The translations under genes were made by a program, and so were the position numbers. Shown piece by piece: positions 54,274 to 64,000 of a stretch of 64,000 nt of DNA (position 1 is its first letter; each line of letters opens with the position of its first letter). The stretch lies in NCBI RefSeq assembly GCF_051401765.1, contig NC_135073.1:4588001-4652000 (forward strand), in the 5' to 3' direction. Below the pieces are notes generated by a model. It did not search any database, was not told the origin of the DNA, and saw nothing but the letters and a program-made list of their open reading frames with translations. The DNA comes from Calliopsis andreniformis. Taxonomy: Eukaryota > Arthropoda > Insecta > Hymenoptera > Andrenidae.

Positions 54274-54985
54274 TTACGAGACTTCAGGTATTCATTCATA
54301 ATAATTGAATTTTGTTGAAGATGGAAGGGGAACAAGCATTCGCACGCTTGGCTTAAGCGGACCATTGAAAGTAAAACACATGTCAGTGAACTTGAATGCT
54401 ATTAGAGACTATTTGGAGTCATAAACCTCGGGACTTCCGAAGGGTAGTTCAATGTGTCGATCCCAAAAACCGACAAGCAGCACACAGGTATATTACCTGA
54501 AGGAAATTTTGTATCCTTCCTTACTAAGGGAGGGGACAATAGCCTTTAACCCACTGACTGAGTTTACCTCAACGTCGGCATTCGAAATTTGGAAGTCAGT
54601 CAGAACTCACAAGCAGTGAGAAGGCTAGTTAACAATTTTTAGTTTATTAGCTCAGTTTACTAGTTAGTTTTAAGTTTGATTCTTAGGACTGTAGAAAAAA
54701 TGTGAAAATGTAATCTTGGCTGTCACGTATTAGTCAATAATCAACAGTGGGAAGAGTGATAAATTTGAATCCGTGTTTGTAGTGAGATAAAAAAATATTT
54801 GGACTGCAAGTGCTGTGATCAAAGTGCTCAAGATTTAAGCGTGAACAAAATTTATTTATTGCAAGTTTTCAAGATAAGTAAGTACTTGAAATTATAAGAA
54901 ATTCGTTGAAAAAGTTGGTAAAGTATCATAAAACACTTTTTTTATCGATAAACACATATTCGACTTTCTTTTATACATATTTTTG
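54274..54985. other. Noncoding region between the palindromic repeat and the next candidate exons
   Basis: No exon or repeat identified. A plausible donor (aagataagtaagtac) at about 54,872-54,886 could end an untranslated upstream exon of the gene at 55.3 kb, but this is a guess. Confidence 0.3.
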
Positions 54986-55177
54986 TCACATATAAGATTG
55001 AAAGTAAGCAGAACCTCTATCGTTGCAGATAAATGTATTATAATCCATACAATTATCGAGAAAACCAATGAAGTGCATGAAAACTGGAATTTTTACTTTC
55101 TTTTCTGCTAGCAGTTTTTCAGTTTGATTAGTTTTATCATTAAGTAGCCACCCAACCACAATATGTGCAATAGACAA
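54986..55177 (-). CDS. Open frame of unknown identity, possible terminal exon or fossil
   Basis: The frame contains AHIVVGWLLNDKTNQTEKLL, then KVKIPVFMHFIGFLDN and CMDYNTFICNDRGSAYF, and ends in TGA. Composition is protein-like despite AT-rich DNA. I do not recognise the family and could not find a clear acceptor or upstream exon. It lies opposite and just left of the candidate gene at 55,346-55,821. Confidence 0.25.
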   Translation of the reverse strand: MSIAHIVVGWLLNDKTNQTEKLLAEKKVKIPVFMHFIGFLDNCMDYNTFICNDRGSAYFQSYM

Positions 55178-55345
55178 AATTCACCTCGAATTATTTAGGT
55201 TCTATTAAGTATATTTCGTTATTTTCATTCCTTTTGATCGAAAACGTCATTATCATTAAAAAAGAGATTCAGATCATTTAAAGTATAGTTTATTATAGTA
55301 CTAATAATTGAGAAGTATTATTTCTTGGATTTATTTATACACCAG

Positions 55346-55821
55346 GATATCGAGACGAAGTTAATTAATGAGAAGGTTAATATGATGATTGAACCTGTAG
55401 AGTGTAGAGTTTCAAACATCAACTTTTCAAATGTATGGAAAACGAATATTGAGAGAGGTATGTATTTTAATGAGAATCTAAAGGGTCTTCAAATTGAATT
55501 TATCTCGTCTGGAGCGAGGCTTCCGTGCGAAGGGGTTTGAATAAATGCTCTTAAAAGCAAGTGTATTTCTACGAAATGTTTTAATTGCAGAATATGAGCG
55601 CAAAATGTAATGTTCCTGTAACTGAGGGACCGCTTTTTTCATTAACAAATCGCGAAACGAGAAACCGTGCTATGAGCGAAGAAATTTGTTTTTACTCATT
55701 TAGAAACCTTTTAAAGCTGCTACTCGATGAAATACGTAGAATAGTATATAAAGAACAACACTTAAAAAATTCTCATGAAATTTTAATAAATAATGTAAAA
55801 CGTGGCAATATAAAACTTTAA
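55346..55821 (+). CDS. Unrecognised gene, two candidate 3' exons (partial)
   Basis: Exon A starts after tttatacaccag (55346) and stays open to a TGA at 55540. Exon B starts after ttttaattgcag (55591) and runs to TAA at 55821, with AATAAA 13 bases later. Exon A begins DIETKLINEKVNMMIEPVEC. Exon B includes CNVPVTEGPLFSLTNRE, then EEICFYSFRNLLKLLLDEIR, and ends NNVKRGNIKL. Joining in frame needs the weak donor gtttga at 55535, giving a 56-bp intron and a 139-residue C-terminal part. The strongest donor (gtatgt at 55458) leaves the wrong phase, so the model may be wrong or the gene damaged. The protein is hydrophilic, partly helical and without a motif I know. Upstream exons were not found. A decayed copy of the end lies 3.3 kb downstream. 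Confidence 0.42.
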
Positions 55822-55834
55822 TATTACTTGTTTT

Positions 55835-55840
55835 AATAAA
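55835..55840 (+). terminator. Polyadenylation signal after the unrecognised gene
   Basis: AATAAA lies 13 bases past the TAA stop of exon B. It supports a true 3' end there, though the hexamer is frequent by chance in AT-rich DNA. Confidence 0.4.
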
Positions 55841-57555
55841 AGTTATATAGTACTATATGGACGCAGCAGTCAGAGTACATACATATAATATTACACATAT
55901 TCATCTGGGAACAAAATTATAGAAACAGTATTCATTAAATATTTCATTATATGCGTTTATCATAAAAACTGAATTTAATAGGTTAAGTTAGGAATGTAAT
56001 AATTTGAAAATTTAAATTCGAGCAGTTTTTAAAAAAGTCTCATTATCAAACGAACCTAATTTTTATGTTCGGAACTACAATATTCCATTTGACAATTAAT
56101 TTATGTCCTCATATTAAAATGTATAATATGATTTTCGTTCTGCGGTTTCTTAGAATTAGATATTCAAGATTTCACATTATACGTTCGAGAAATGAGACTT
56201 CATACTCGCCAGTTAAAATTACATATAAACAGTAGCCTTTCTTTACTGCAAATTCTAGGCTTATTAATAACGAACTGCTAGAGAAGTATAGGTAGCTCCT
56301 GAATAATATGGTAGTTACGTTTCTAAAAACTGCTGTTTTATGTAAATTCGCGTTATAAAAAGCAACTAAAGGCTACACATACATACAAAGCATAAGATTC
56401 AATTCAAAAACTTCAAAAAGTTATATTATTTTTATTTAAAATTCTCAGGTATATATTTATTATAAAATGTCAATAACTAACTAAACGCATTATAAGTACA
56501 TACATTAATATTAAATACCTTTGGAGTTTCTCCAAAATGAGTTTTATTTTACTTTATAGCTAGAGATACACCTATGAAATGGACTGTGTAAAAGACTAGA
56601 GAATTGTGCCTTAATATTACATACGAGCTAATTCCTCTTAGCTAAATTTTGGTCAGATGGTTAAACTGTATTTGTATTATTGATAAACTTTAAACAAGTG
56701 TAGACTACAATAATTAGGTACAATGTAAGGTGACACGGAGAGTCTTTAGAAAACGAAAAATGTTTTCTTTCGTTCGTCTAAATTTATAATTGGAAGTTTT
56801 CTGGTCATTGTTGAGGAAATTGCACTTTCTAAATCTCTCATGATACATCTGAAATGCAGTTATTCATCAATCTCTGCTCTCTTACCCTGCAGGTTTTCAA
56901 GTGTGTGCAATAAACCAGGACACGACAGTAATGCTTCGTTCAGATTAGTCAAGTGTTACTTGAATTCAAGCCTCTCGGATTCAGACAGCTTGAATTCAAT
57001 TAATTTGACTTGAAGCAATGAATAACCAAAATGGCGTCAAAGAAGGTTCATAATTTTTTACATGCATTCGTGTCAGCTTATTCACAGTTCAGAATACGTT
57101 AATTCACACCATTCAAGATGTATTATTTTAGGTCAAAAATAGTTGAAAGAAAAATCGTCACTTAAAACTTTAAAGAATATTTGAAGTCAAGTAAGGTAAC
57201 GGGTTCACATTAATAAAGTGGTTTTAGTTACTTCAATATAAATAACTTGAAGCCAAACAACTTAACTAATGAAAACGACCGTAGAAACAAAAGCATATTT
57301 TAATAAAAGTAAATAACAGATAAACTCAAATCGAATGAATTCAAGTAACGTAGCTAATCGAAACGAGGCCTCACTATTTTTTGGTAACTTTAAGTTTTCC
57401 CCAATGATGAAGTTGAAATAGCTCATAAAGTATCCCTTAGTATTGTATTATTTAATGATTCTCATGCAGAATGTGCAGAAACACCGAATGTAAAAATTCC
57501 TGTATTAACAGGAACACTGAAACCTTTTTCAAAGACGAAAGTGGTAAAGTAACGT
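55841..57555. other. AT-rich noncoding region
   Basis: The first about 400 bases are the original of a sequence repeated at 59.15-59.56 kb. Beyond that, cttgaattcaa recurs near 56,950-57,000. No exon was seen. Confidence 0.5.
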
Positions 57556-58000
57556 GTAGAAACAGTTACATTCCATTCGTAGTCTCCTTGAGGACACCGA
57601 TTGCAATGTGTCGACTAGTTTAACTCGGCACGTCGATTCACTTGGTGGCACGTGACGTTCGCGTTTTCTCTCCCCCATACATTCCGATTTTTCACGACAC
57701 TTCGACGACGTTCCGCCCCCAAAAGAGCAGCAAAGGCCCTCCCCGATTCAATCGCCGCCCGCTTTTTCCATTGTGTCGACGCTGGCCAACGGCACTGGAA
57801 CGCGAAACGAATTTATAACTAGCTATACGCCGATCGTGGCAGAGCCCTTGAACCGAATTCGTCAATTTTAATATTCGCCCCTTCGTCTACCTTCACCAGC
57901 TTCCCTCTTTTCGCGCACCCCTTGTCGAGGTCCACAAGGGGTGAAACTCGTCAGATTTCGACCACCCATGCGATCGCCTTTTATGGCCGCATGTGGTGGA
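57556..58000. promoter_or_regulatory. CpG-rich island
   Basis: G+C- and CpG-rich, with no long open frame. It carries gaattcgtcaattttaata, close to a motif in the 22.6-22.9 kb island, and pyrimidine tracts (cttccctcttttcgcgcac). A conserved regulatory candidate. Confidence 0.35.
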
Positions 58001-58203
58001 ATTTATAGTGTTCTGCTATATTATGACACTCGGAGTGTCAAGAGCCACTAGTGAAATATGTATAAGAGAATACAATATTTCTGATAAGATTTTCTGTAAT
58101 GAGAGAACATATTGCTTTGAAGGCTTAATAATGATTGTCTTTGTAGAGTAACGCTTGTAATCAAATGAAAGGGAACAATTCTAATTAATGACTGAGGTGA
58201 AGA
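58001..58203. other. AT-rich noncoding stretch
   Basis: No feature recognised. Confidence 0.4.
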
Positions 58204-58261
58204 CTCACAGATTCCATTTTGTGACTACTGAGACAAAATCTCACAGATTCCATTTTGTGAC
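58204..58261. repeat. Tandem duplication, 36-bp period
   Basis: ctcacagattccattttgtg is present at 58204 and 58240 with identical sequence. The similarity extends to the left (actgaggtga against actgagacaa). Confidence 0.85.
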
Positions 58262-58491
58262 ATATGTATGAGTTGCTCAAATGACAAACTGATCAACTTT
58301 TCATAGAACAAAAACTAGTGAAAGATATAATATCGCTAATACTTTAACAAATTTTTCCTACCTTCTAGGATTTCTTAGTCTTTATGTTATGTTTGTGAAT
58401 TTTACTTATTATATTCTTATAAGTTTCGTAATGGAAATACGTTATTTTTAATGTACGGATTTTGTTAAAATATTTTCAATAATTACATTTA

Positions 58492-58851
58492 TATGTAGAG
58501 TGTTCGACAACAGAAATTTTAGATCAAAATGAGACGAAAATTAAGAACAACGAAATTGGCTTTGGTGATTTTCTTCACAGTTATTAATTATTACAAAAAG
58601 ATCTAGAATTCACGTGAAATGTAACTGACTTGGAAATTACTCTACTACGATCGTACATTAATTAGGTCAGAGACAGTCAAGTCAGTAGAGTAAGTCCCGA
58701 ATCAAACACAGTTCACACGTGTTTTAAACATAATTTATAACTCAAAAATGAAGCCTCAAACGTAAATTCGTTCATCTTCATTTTCATCTTATTTTAGCTT
58801 GGAGAATCACCCCTTAAAATTTGTGACATCTGTAATCAAGCACCCTGTATA
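58492..58851. mobile_element. Palindromic repeat family, copy C (most complete)
   Basis: The outer ends are tatgtagagtgttcgacaac on the left and, in reverse complement of the right, tatacagggtgcttgattac. An inner pair is ttattttagcttggagaatc followed by acccc, the inverted form of the start of copy B. Inner blocks cacgtgaaatgtaactgac and caaacacagttcacacgtg pair around a core with tctactac and gtagagtaa. No coding capacity. Confidence 0.78.
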
Positions 58852-58929
58852 AACATATAATACGATGCATACCTGTATGCAACCTTGACTTTACAATATT
58901 TACAATTTGAAAAAGCTAATGATATTGTA

Positions 58930-59560
58930 TAAAGGTAATTATGACTTCACAATACCACACAATAAATGTTTAAATTCAACATCACTCAAACTTCTAGTTT
59001 TACTATATTCATGACCAATAATGATCATACTTTTATTACTTCTGTCGTATGAAAAGTAACACAGAAAATTCAGCTGTAATTTTATGAAATAATATAGAAT
59101 GGTATGTGGCAATATTAAAATTTTAATAATGGTTAGTTGAATAAAAGTTGGACAATAATAGGCACATGGACACGATAGTTAAAATATAATATTACACATT
59201 TTCATCCTGGACCAAAGCAATTCGTTCATTAACCAGTTGGCAATTAAGATATTTTCGGTATTCGTGACAATATATTTCATTATATTTACTTTTCATACAA
59301 ATTGAACTTACTATACGTATTCATTTAAGGACATAGTAATTTCAAATTTAAATTTGAATAGCCTTTGGAAAAAGTCGGTAGAAAGCGAATTTAACTTTTA
59401 TTTCCTGAATTACAGTGTTCCATCGTGTGCTTTGATAAAATTCTTCTATTAAAATTTTCACTTACTATTCTACATATCAAATGTTTAAGTTTAGATCCGA
59501 GATATTCGCCTTTAAAGTTTTAAATTTTGACAAGTAATACATATAATGTGACATTTTTAG
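58930..59560 (+). pseudogene. Decayed duplicate of the 55.6-56.2 kb gene end and its downstream flank
   Basis: Matching landmarks occur in the same order: ttttact..attcatgacc against ttttactcatttagaaacc; aatggtatgtggcaatatta against aaacgtggcaatataaaact; ataaaagtt; ataatattacacattttcatc against ataatattacacatattcatc; then aaatttaaatttgaatagcc against aaaatttaaattcgagcag. The frame of exon B is destroyed by stops and indels. Divergence is high, so the duplication is old. Similarity extends about 400 bases past the stop codon, so this is a genomic duplication (or a repeat), not a processed copy. Limits are approximate. Confidence 0.6.
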
Positions 59561-59999
59561 TTGTATCTCTAAAAATTAATTTAGAAGTTCTTTAAAAAAC
59601 TAATATATGATGCCAAAAATTCGTAAGAATTTAATAAAAAAAGAAACGGAACAATTTATATATAATTACTGAATTACAACAATGTAAAGTTCATAATTTA
59701 GCGAAATTTTCGAAGCATAGTGCCATAGCAATGTTACTGTATCGTCATTTTCTCCCGTTCGTGTTGTTTTTTGTATGTATGGAGGGTAATTATATGTGTA
59801 TGTGTAAACAGAGAATAAAAAATGTATCGAAATGTTTTGATACATTATATTGGAATATTGATATAAATAATGAAGCATTATGCAATTAACTTTCCCCTAC
59901 TATTGTACCAGGACAGCTATCTTAACCCTTCCACTTTTTTCCACGAGTCTGATTAGAGCACTTTTTACAATATCTTTGCTGCCGATTCCGTGGTAACGC
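59561..59999. other. AT-rich noncoding stretch
   Basis: Nothing recognised; the minus-strand frame 59666-59878 is unassigned. Confidence 0.4.
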
Positions 60000-61140
60000 A
60001 TAATGAGGATTTTTCGCAAGTAACCGATCACGCACCGTCATGTGAGAGATCTATGTTCACTCAATGACAGGTCTGTGGTTGGGAATTTGGTATAGTCACC
60101 CGTTTCAGATCGGCAGCGAAGGTGATAACATTACGAAAGAAAATTGTAGGTAAAGAGGTTAAAGTTGGAATCCCTCTAACGTTCCTAAGTTTAACCATAC
60201 TCAGATTGCACCTTTGCCACGATTCATACCTCAACCAGCCGAGATGGCATTCCATCTGCCCGTCCACCCAAGTTGCTATTGCCAGGAGTGTAACTTTTAA
60301 ATCTGTCAGCCCTCCCCTGATCTTTCATCCGCTCCCTTCATTCGCGCCCTTTCGCCCCCGAATATCATAAAAGCTCGCGTATCTCGTGGACGGAAGGCGA
60401 GTAACGGAGATTAAAAGTCGTGAAGTCGGAGTCAGCAGACGGTGAAAGTGAAAAGTAGCTCTTTTGTAGTTCCGCGAGGCCAGAGGGCGAACCGTATGGC
60501 AGGGGTTCGCATAGAGGAAGCTGAAGAGTTTTCACGGCGAAAGTGGGAGGGAGGAGAAAAGAGAATGCGAAGAAGGAAAAGGAGGATAATTCTTAGGAAG
60601 AGAGGATATCTAGCGGTGATATTGTGTCGTTTTAAAGCGGCACAAGCGGATAGTGCAACTTTAAATTTAGCTCCTCCGCGGCCTCTGCTCACGGTCGTTC
60701 CTCCCTTTTTCCCGTGAAAATTATAAAAATTACCGTCTTCCAGCGGCGACGGTGGCGGTTTGAAATGGGGTCGGGATTAAAAGTCACGAGACAGCAACGA
60801 GGCAGGACGCGCGCGGTTCTCGTAGCTGGCGAAAGCGGAATTGCTACTTTAGCAGTCCGGATGCGAGCCAACTAAAGAGGATAAAGAAGCCCCGGTCGCG
60901 CAGTGGAAACGAGCGGAAAACGAGAATACGTAAGCAGCGATGTAACTTTAAATCGAGTTCCTCGCCTTCAAGTTGAGCTACATTTTCTCCTCCTCGAGGT
61001 AATCGAGACTAGGGCAGAGGATACAGTGGCGATTCTTCCCCCGTTTCTGGTCAACTGTGCTCAGGAATTGCAATCCTTCAGCCACGTACGTTGGAAATTA
61101 GAATGCCTCGAACGAAATTAGACGGAAGAGAACGAATTTC
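60000..61140. promoter_or_regulatory. Largest CpG-rich island of the window
   Basis: G+C and CpG stay high over about 1.1 kb with a purine-rich middle (60,520-60,610). Many frames are open on both strands (60122-60370 +, 60432-60692 -, 60442-60717 +, 60689-60871 -, 60903-61121 +). The translations are Arg/Lys- or Leu/Phe-rich and unrecognisable. A promoter or enhancer is plausible. Confidence 0.4.
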
Positions 61141-64000
61141 GAAATAACATTACGTTGCTAAACTTAAATAAAACGAAATTAAGGATTATGGAGGTGGTGT
61201 ACTCTAGCACGTTTCGTAAAGAAAACTGAGACCTGTTGATCGTAGATGGAAAACTGAGGCATTCGAGAATTTTTGTTAAACGAGAGAAAGTTTAATAACT
61301 TGCATTGTACTCGTGTATGTTTGTACATAAGTTGAGCAATATTTAATGAAATTTAATAGAATAATTGTCTGCGGAAAGTCTTCTGTTTAAATGTGGCATT
61401 GATCTTGGGATTAAGAACTGTAGATTTTGGGAAAAGTAAAATATAATTTGGAATTATACTAGTGAACAATAATTGCTTTTTACAAGTCAATTTAAGGTAA
61501 TAAAATCTAAATTTAATCGACAAATTTTTTGTTAAACTGTTTGTTACTTTCATTTTCTGGTTTTATAAAATAGTATTCACTTATTCTCAAGATCACACCC
61601 AATGGTCATAACATTTTATCATATCATAATATAATTTTTTTATTAATGAAAAATTATAAAAATATAGTTGCTCAAAGAATTGTAATTCTCGTTTTTAGAA
61701 GAAACGTGACAAGTAATTTTTTTACTTTAAGGGTGTAAATAAATTATTACCTACATGCAAAATTTGTTTAACATATTTAATGAAGCAACAAATTAAAACT
61801 TGAAGCCACTAAAGCATCTCCATTAGCATGTTGGTAGGACTCATGTTTACTGACTTAAATTGGAAGATTAAAAATAAGTGTCTTTCGCTATTAAACAATA
61901 ATCACAACAATTTTTATTTCTTTGTTCATCAATATTAGAAATTTGTGCAAATTTTTAATTTTAACGAAAGGAATGTTTAAAAATCAAACTTTGAAAAAGC
62001 ACTTTTCAAGAACTAGAAATTGTTTTATTTGCTTTATTTTCTGCTTTTACGTTTAACTCTTGCCTAGTTGTTGAGTCTTCATGCAACATATAAAATATCC
62101 TTAAAATTTAAAAATGTGAATTTAACAATCTCGAGGTATTACAAAATCCCCCAAAATAAATCAATAATGTCAATGTAAGAAGTAAACTACAAATAAATAT
62201 TAAAGGTACACATATAAAAATTAAACTTTCTTTTTCACTACCACTATATATGATAATAAAAGTATAACAGAACGAAGCACATAACAATGTAATTAAGTCT
62301 GGCGCGATCAGTAACGAAATTTCCCAATTGCAATAGATATGAAAACGTAAAACGTTTCGTTTAAACATGACTAAATTAAACAGAGTCTATTTGAAACAGC
62401 AAAACTTGACGATTTCGTTAAAAAAGATTAACAGAATCCCTTCGCAACGAACCCATCGTAGAAATAAAAGCCCCCAAAATTCCAATTTATCCAGGCATTA
62501 TTCTGTTATTTCGCTTTTAAATCGAAAACGTCAAGCACCGACTGTCCGTAAATTTTTTAAACCGCCATTCTCTTTTAACCCCTGCTACATACAACTGGAG
62601 TATCGGAGGGTCGTTGACCATCCCCAGAAGTGCTTATTGTGATTGGAAGAATGGAAATTTCTAAAGAAAAAGTTTATTTTTAAGCGAATCGATATCGCAC
62701 AGTCCGATTTCCCAGGGACCAGTGTGTACAAAATCATGGAATCGGGCACAATATAAAGGTACGATGCAGAAACCACTAAACCCAAACGCAGAGGGTCGCG
62801 CTTAGCATAGATATGAATTTCATACTGGCTCATGCCACGATACGAGAAATTCCTTCGCGTCTGGAAGATCGAGAAGATTCGCAAATAGAATATCTTGAAC
62901 TTTCGTCCCTGAATATTGTACGCTCTTAAGCGCAGATACCCGCTCCTCCATCTACAACCCCCCACCTCAACGTCTTTTAGTTAAAAGCTTACTTTGCTGC
63001 AGAACGGGGAACAAAAAAGAAATGTTCAAGGTGAATTGTTAAAAAATTACACGCCCGGAGAAAATTTCGTTCCCGCTTACTTTGTTGCAATGAAATTTCT
63101 TCTTTGTTTAACTTCCTGAGTCAAACGAAGTTTAATACTATTGAGAGGAGTGTCTCTATAAAACTAATTTGTAAGCAAATATGCCTCTCCTTTAATTAAA
63201 TTTTAAATTCTCTAAGACCGTATTACCGTCTTTATAAATTTTAACAGTATTTTTAAGTGGACCTATTGTACTCGTGTATTTTTAAAGTCCTTGTATTGAA
63301 AAATTATTTCGAGATTAGTCTCATATATGAGTACAATTAACAGTTATGACAATAGTAACACCTGTATTCCAATAATGTAAACATATACATGCATACTGTT
63401 CATAATATCATTCAATACCTACATTAAAAATATTAATATTACTGAAAATGTATTCAGAATACATAAAACTGATACGTATCTAGATTATTACTAAAATTAA
63501 TTTCAAATCTTTTTTTAATTTAAGAGTATAGAGAGTTAAATTATAAATTTTTAATTATGGCATTAGAGATAATATATCTTCAATTTAACTACCTTATGAT
63601 TATATTGGTAACTAAGAATACAAATAATTAATTTATTACTAAGTGCATGGTAATTAATTAATTAATAGCGATAACAAATAGCGACCCTCAAACTTTACAG
63701 TTACGTAGTTTTAATTTACAGTTATAGAAGTCTAAAATCCTGTAGATTTATGTAATCTTAAATAAGGCATTTTTGAAAGAATTATTTACAAGGCGTTTCG
63801 AATAAAATTTGAAGAACTTGAACACGAAGGAATGTAAAAAGTATAGACTAAGGTCTCAGCTAATTTAAAATTAGCAATTTACATCTTGAAAGATTCATAA
63901 ATATCTTAAGCTTTCCAGAAATAATCACTTGGTGCAATATGATTTAAACATCCTCTAGTTCTACTTCTAACCATTGCCAATGCGAATGACATTTAGTACG
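61141..64000. other. AT-rich noncoding region with a moderately GC-rich patch at 62,400-63,080
   Basis: Frames at 62108-62368 (-), 62367-62642 (+) and 62585-62965 (-) overlap on opposite strands and are unassigned. The last kilobase is very AT-rich and stop-dense. No repeat family was identified. Confidence 0.45.

Noticed and set aside
60432..61121. Cluster of overlapping 60-91 codon frames
   Set aside because: Open on both strands together in the largest CpG island; composition-driven.
1..64000. tRNA genes, rRNA genes or known microRNAs
   Set aside because: I looked for T-loop patterns (ggttcgaatcc and complement) and for well-known insect microRNA sequences by eye and found none; a covariance-model scan would be needed to exclude them.

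Overview
The window looks like nuclear DNA of an insect, most likely a hymenopteran (bee, wasp or ant). I infer this from strongly AT-rich, stop-dense background broken by short CpG-rich islands, from two recognisable insect protein families with spliced genes, and from several short inverted-repeat elements. There are no operons, no tRNA or rRNA genes that I could see, and no CRISPR. Most long open frames sit in the GC-rich islands and are not genes.

Left part (1-13,990): AT-rich DNA containing one complete gene on the minus strand (8,060-11,605). It encodes a 262-residue very-long-chain fatty-acid elongase (ELO family). All four coding exons can be assembled by hand with consistent splice sites and phases. 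A 200-bp inverted-repeat element sits in its first intron.

Middle part (13,990-28,650): AT-rich DNA with GC-rich islands near 14.0-14.7, 18.0-18.4 and 22.6-22.9 kb. It holds a 348-bp palindromic element with flanking TAA, a 189-bp MITE, a 15-bp-arm palindrome, a three-unit tandem repeat, a Tc1/mariner-like terminus and a possible minus-strand exon near 24.9 kb.

At 28,654-28,736 (+) lies an 83-bp exon of a CELF/Bruno RNA-binding protein, carrying the RNP1 motif of RRM1. It is the only exon of that gene I could find, so it appears to sit between very large introns (at least about 28 kb before and 35 kb after within this window). If the gene's 5' exons lie to the left, the elongase is nested antisense in its intron; the window alone cannot decide this.

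Right part (28,737-64,000): mostly AT-rich, with about nine GC- or GA-rich islands that could be enhancers or alternative promoters. Around 55.3-55.8 kb (+) are two candidate terminal exons of an unrecognised gene, with a stop codon and AATAAA. A decayed second copy of the gene end and its downstream flank lies about 3.3 kb further on (about 58.9-59.6 kb). An unnamed palindromic repeat family occurs three times (28.1, 54.0 and 58.5 kb).
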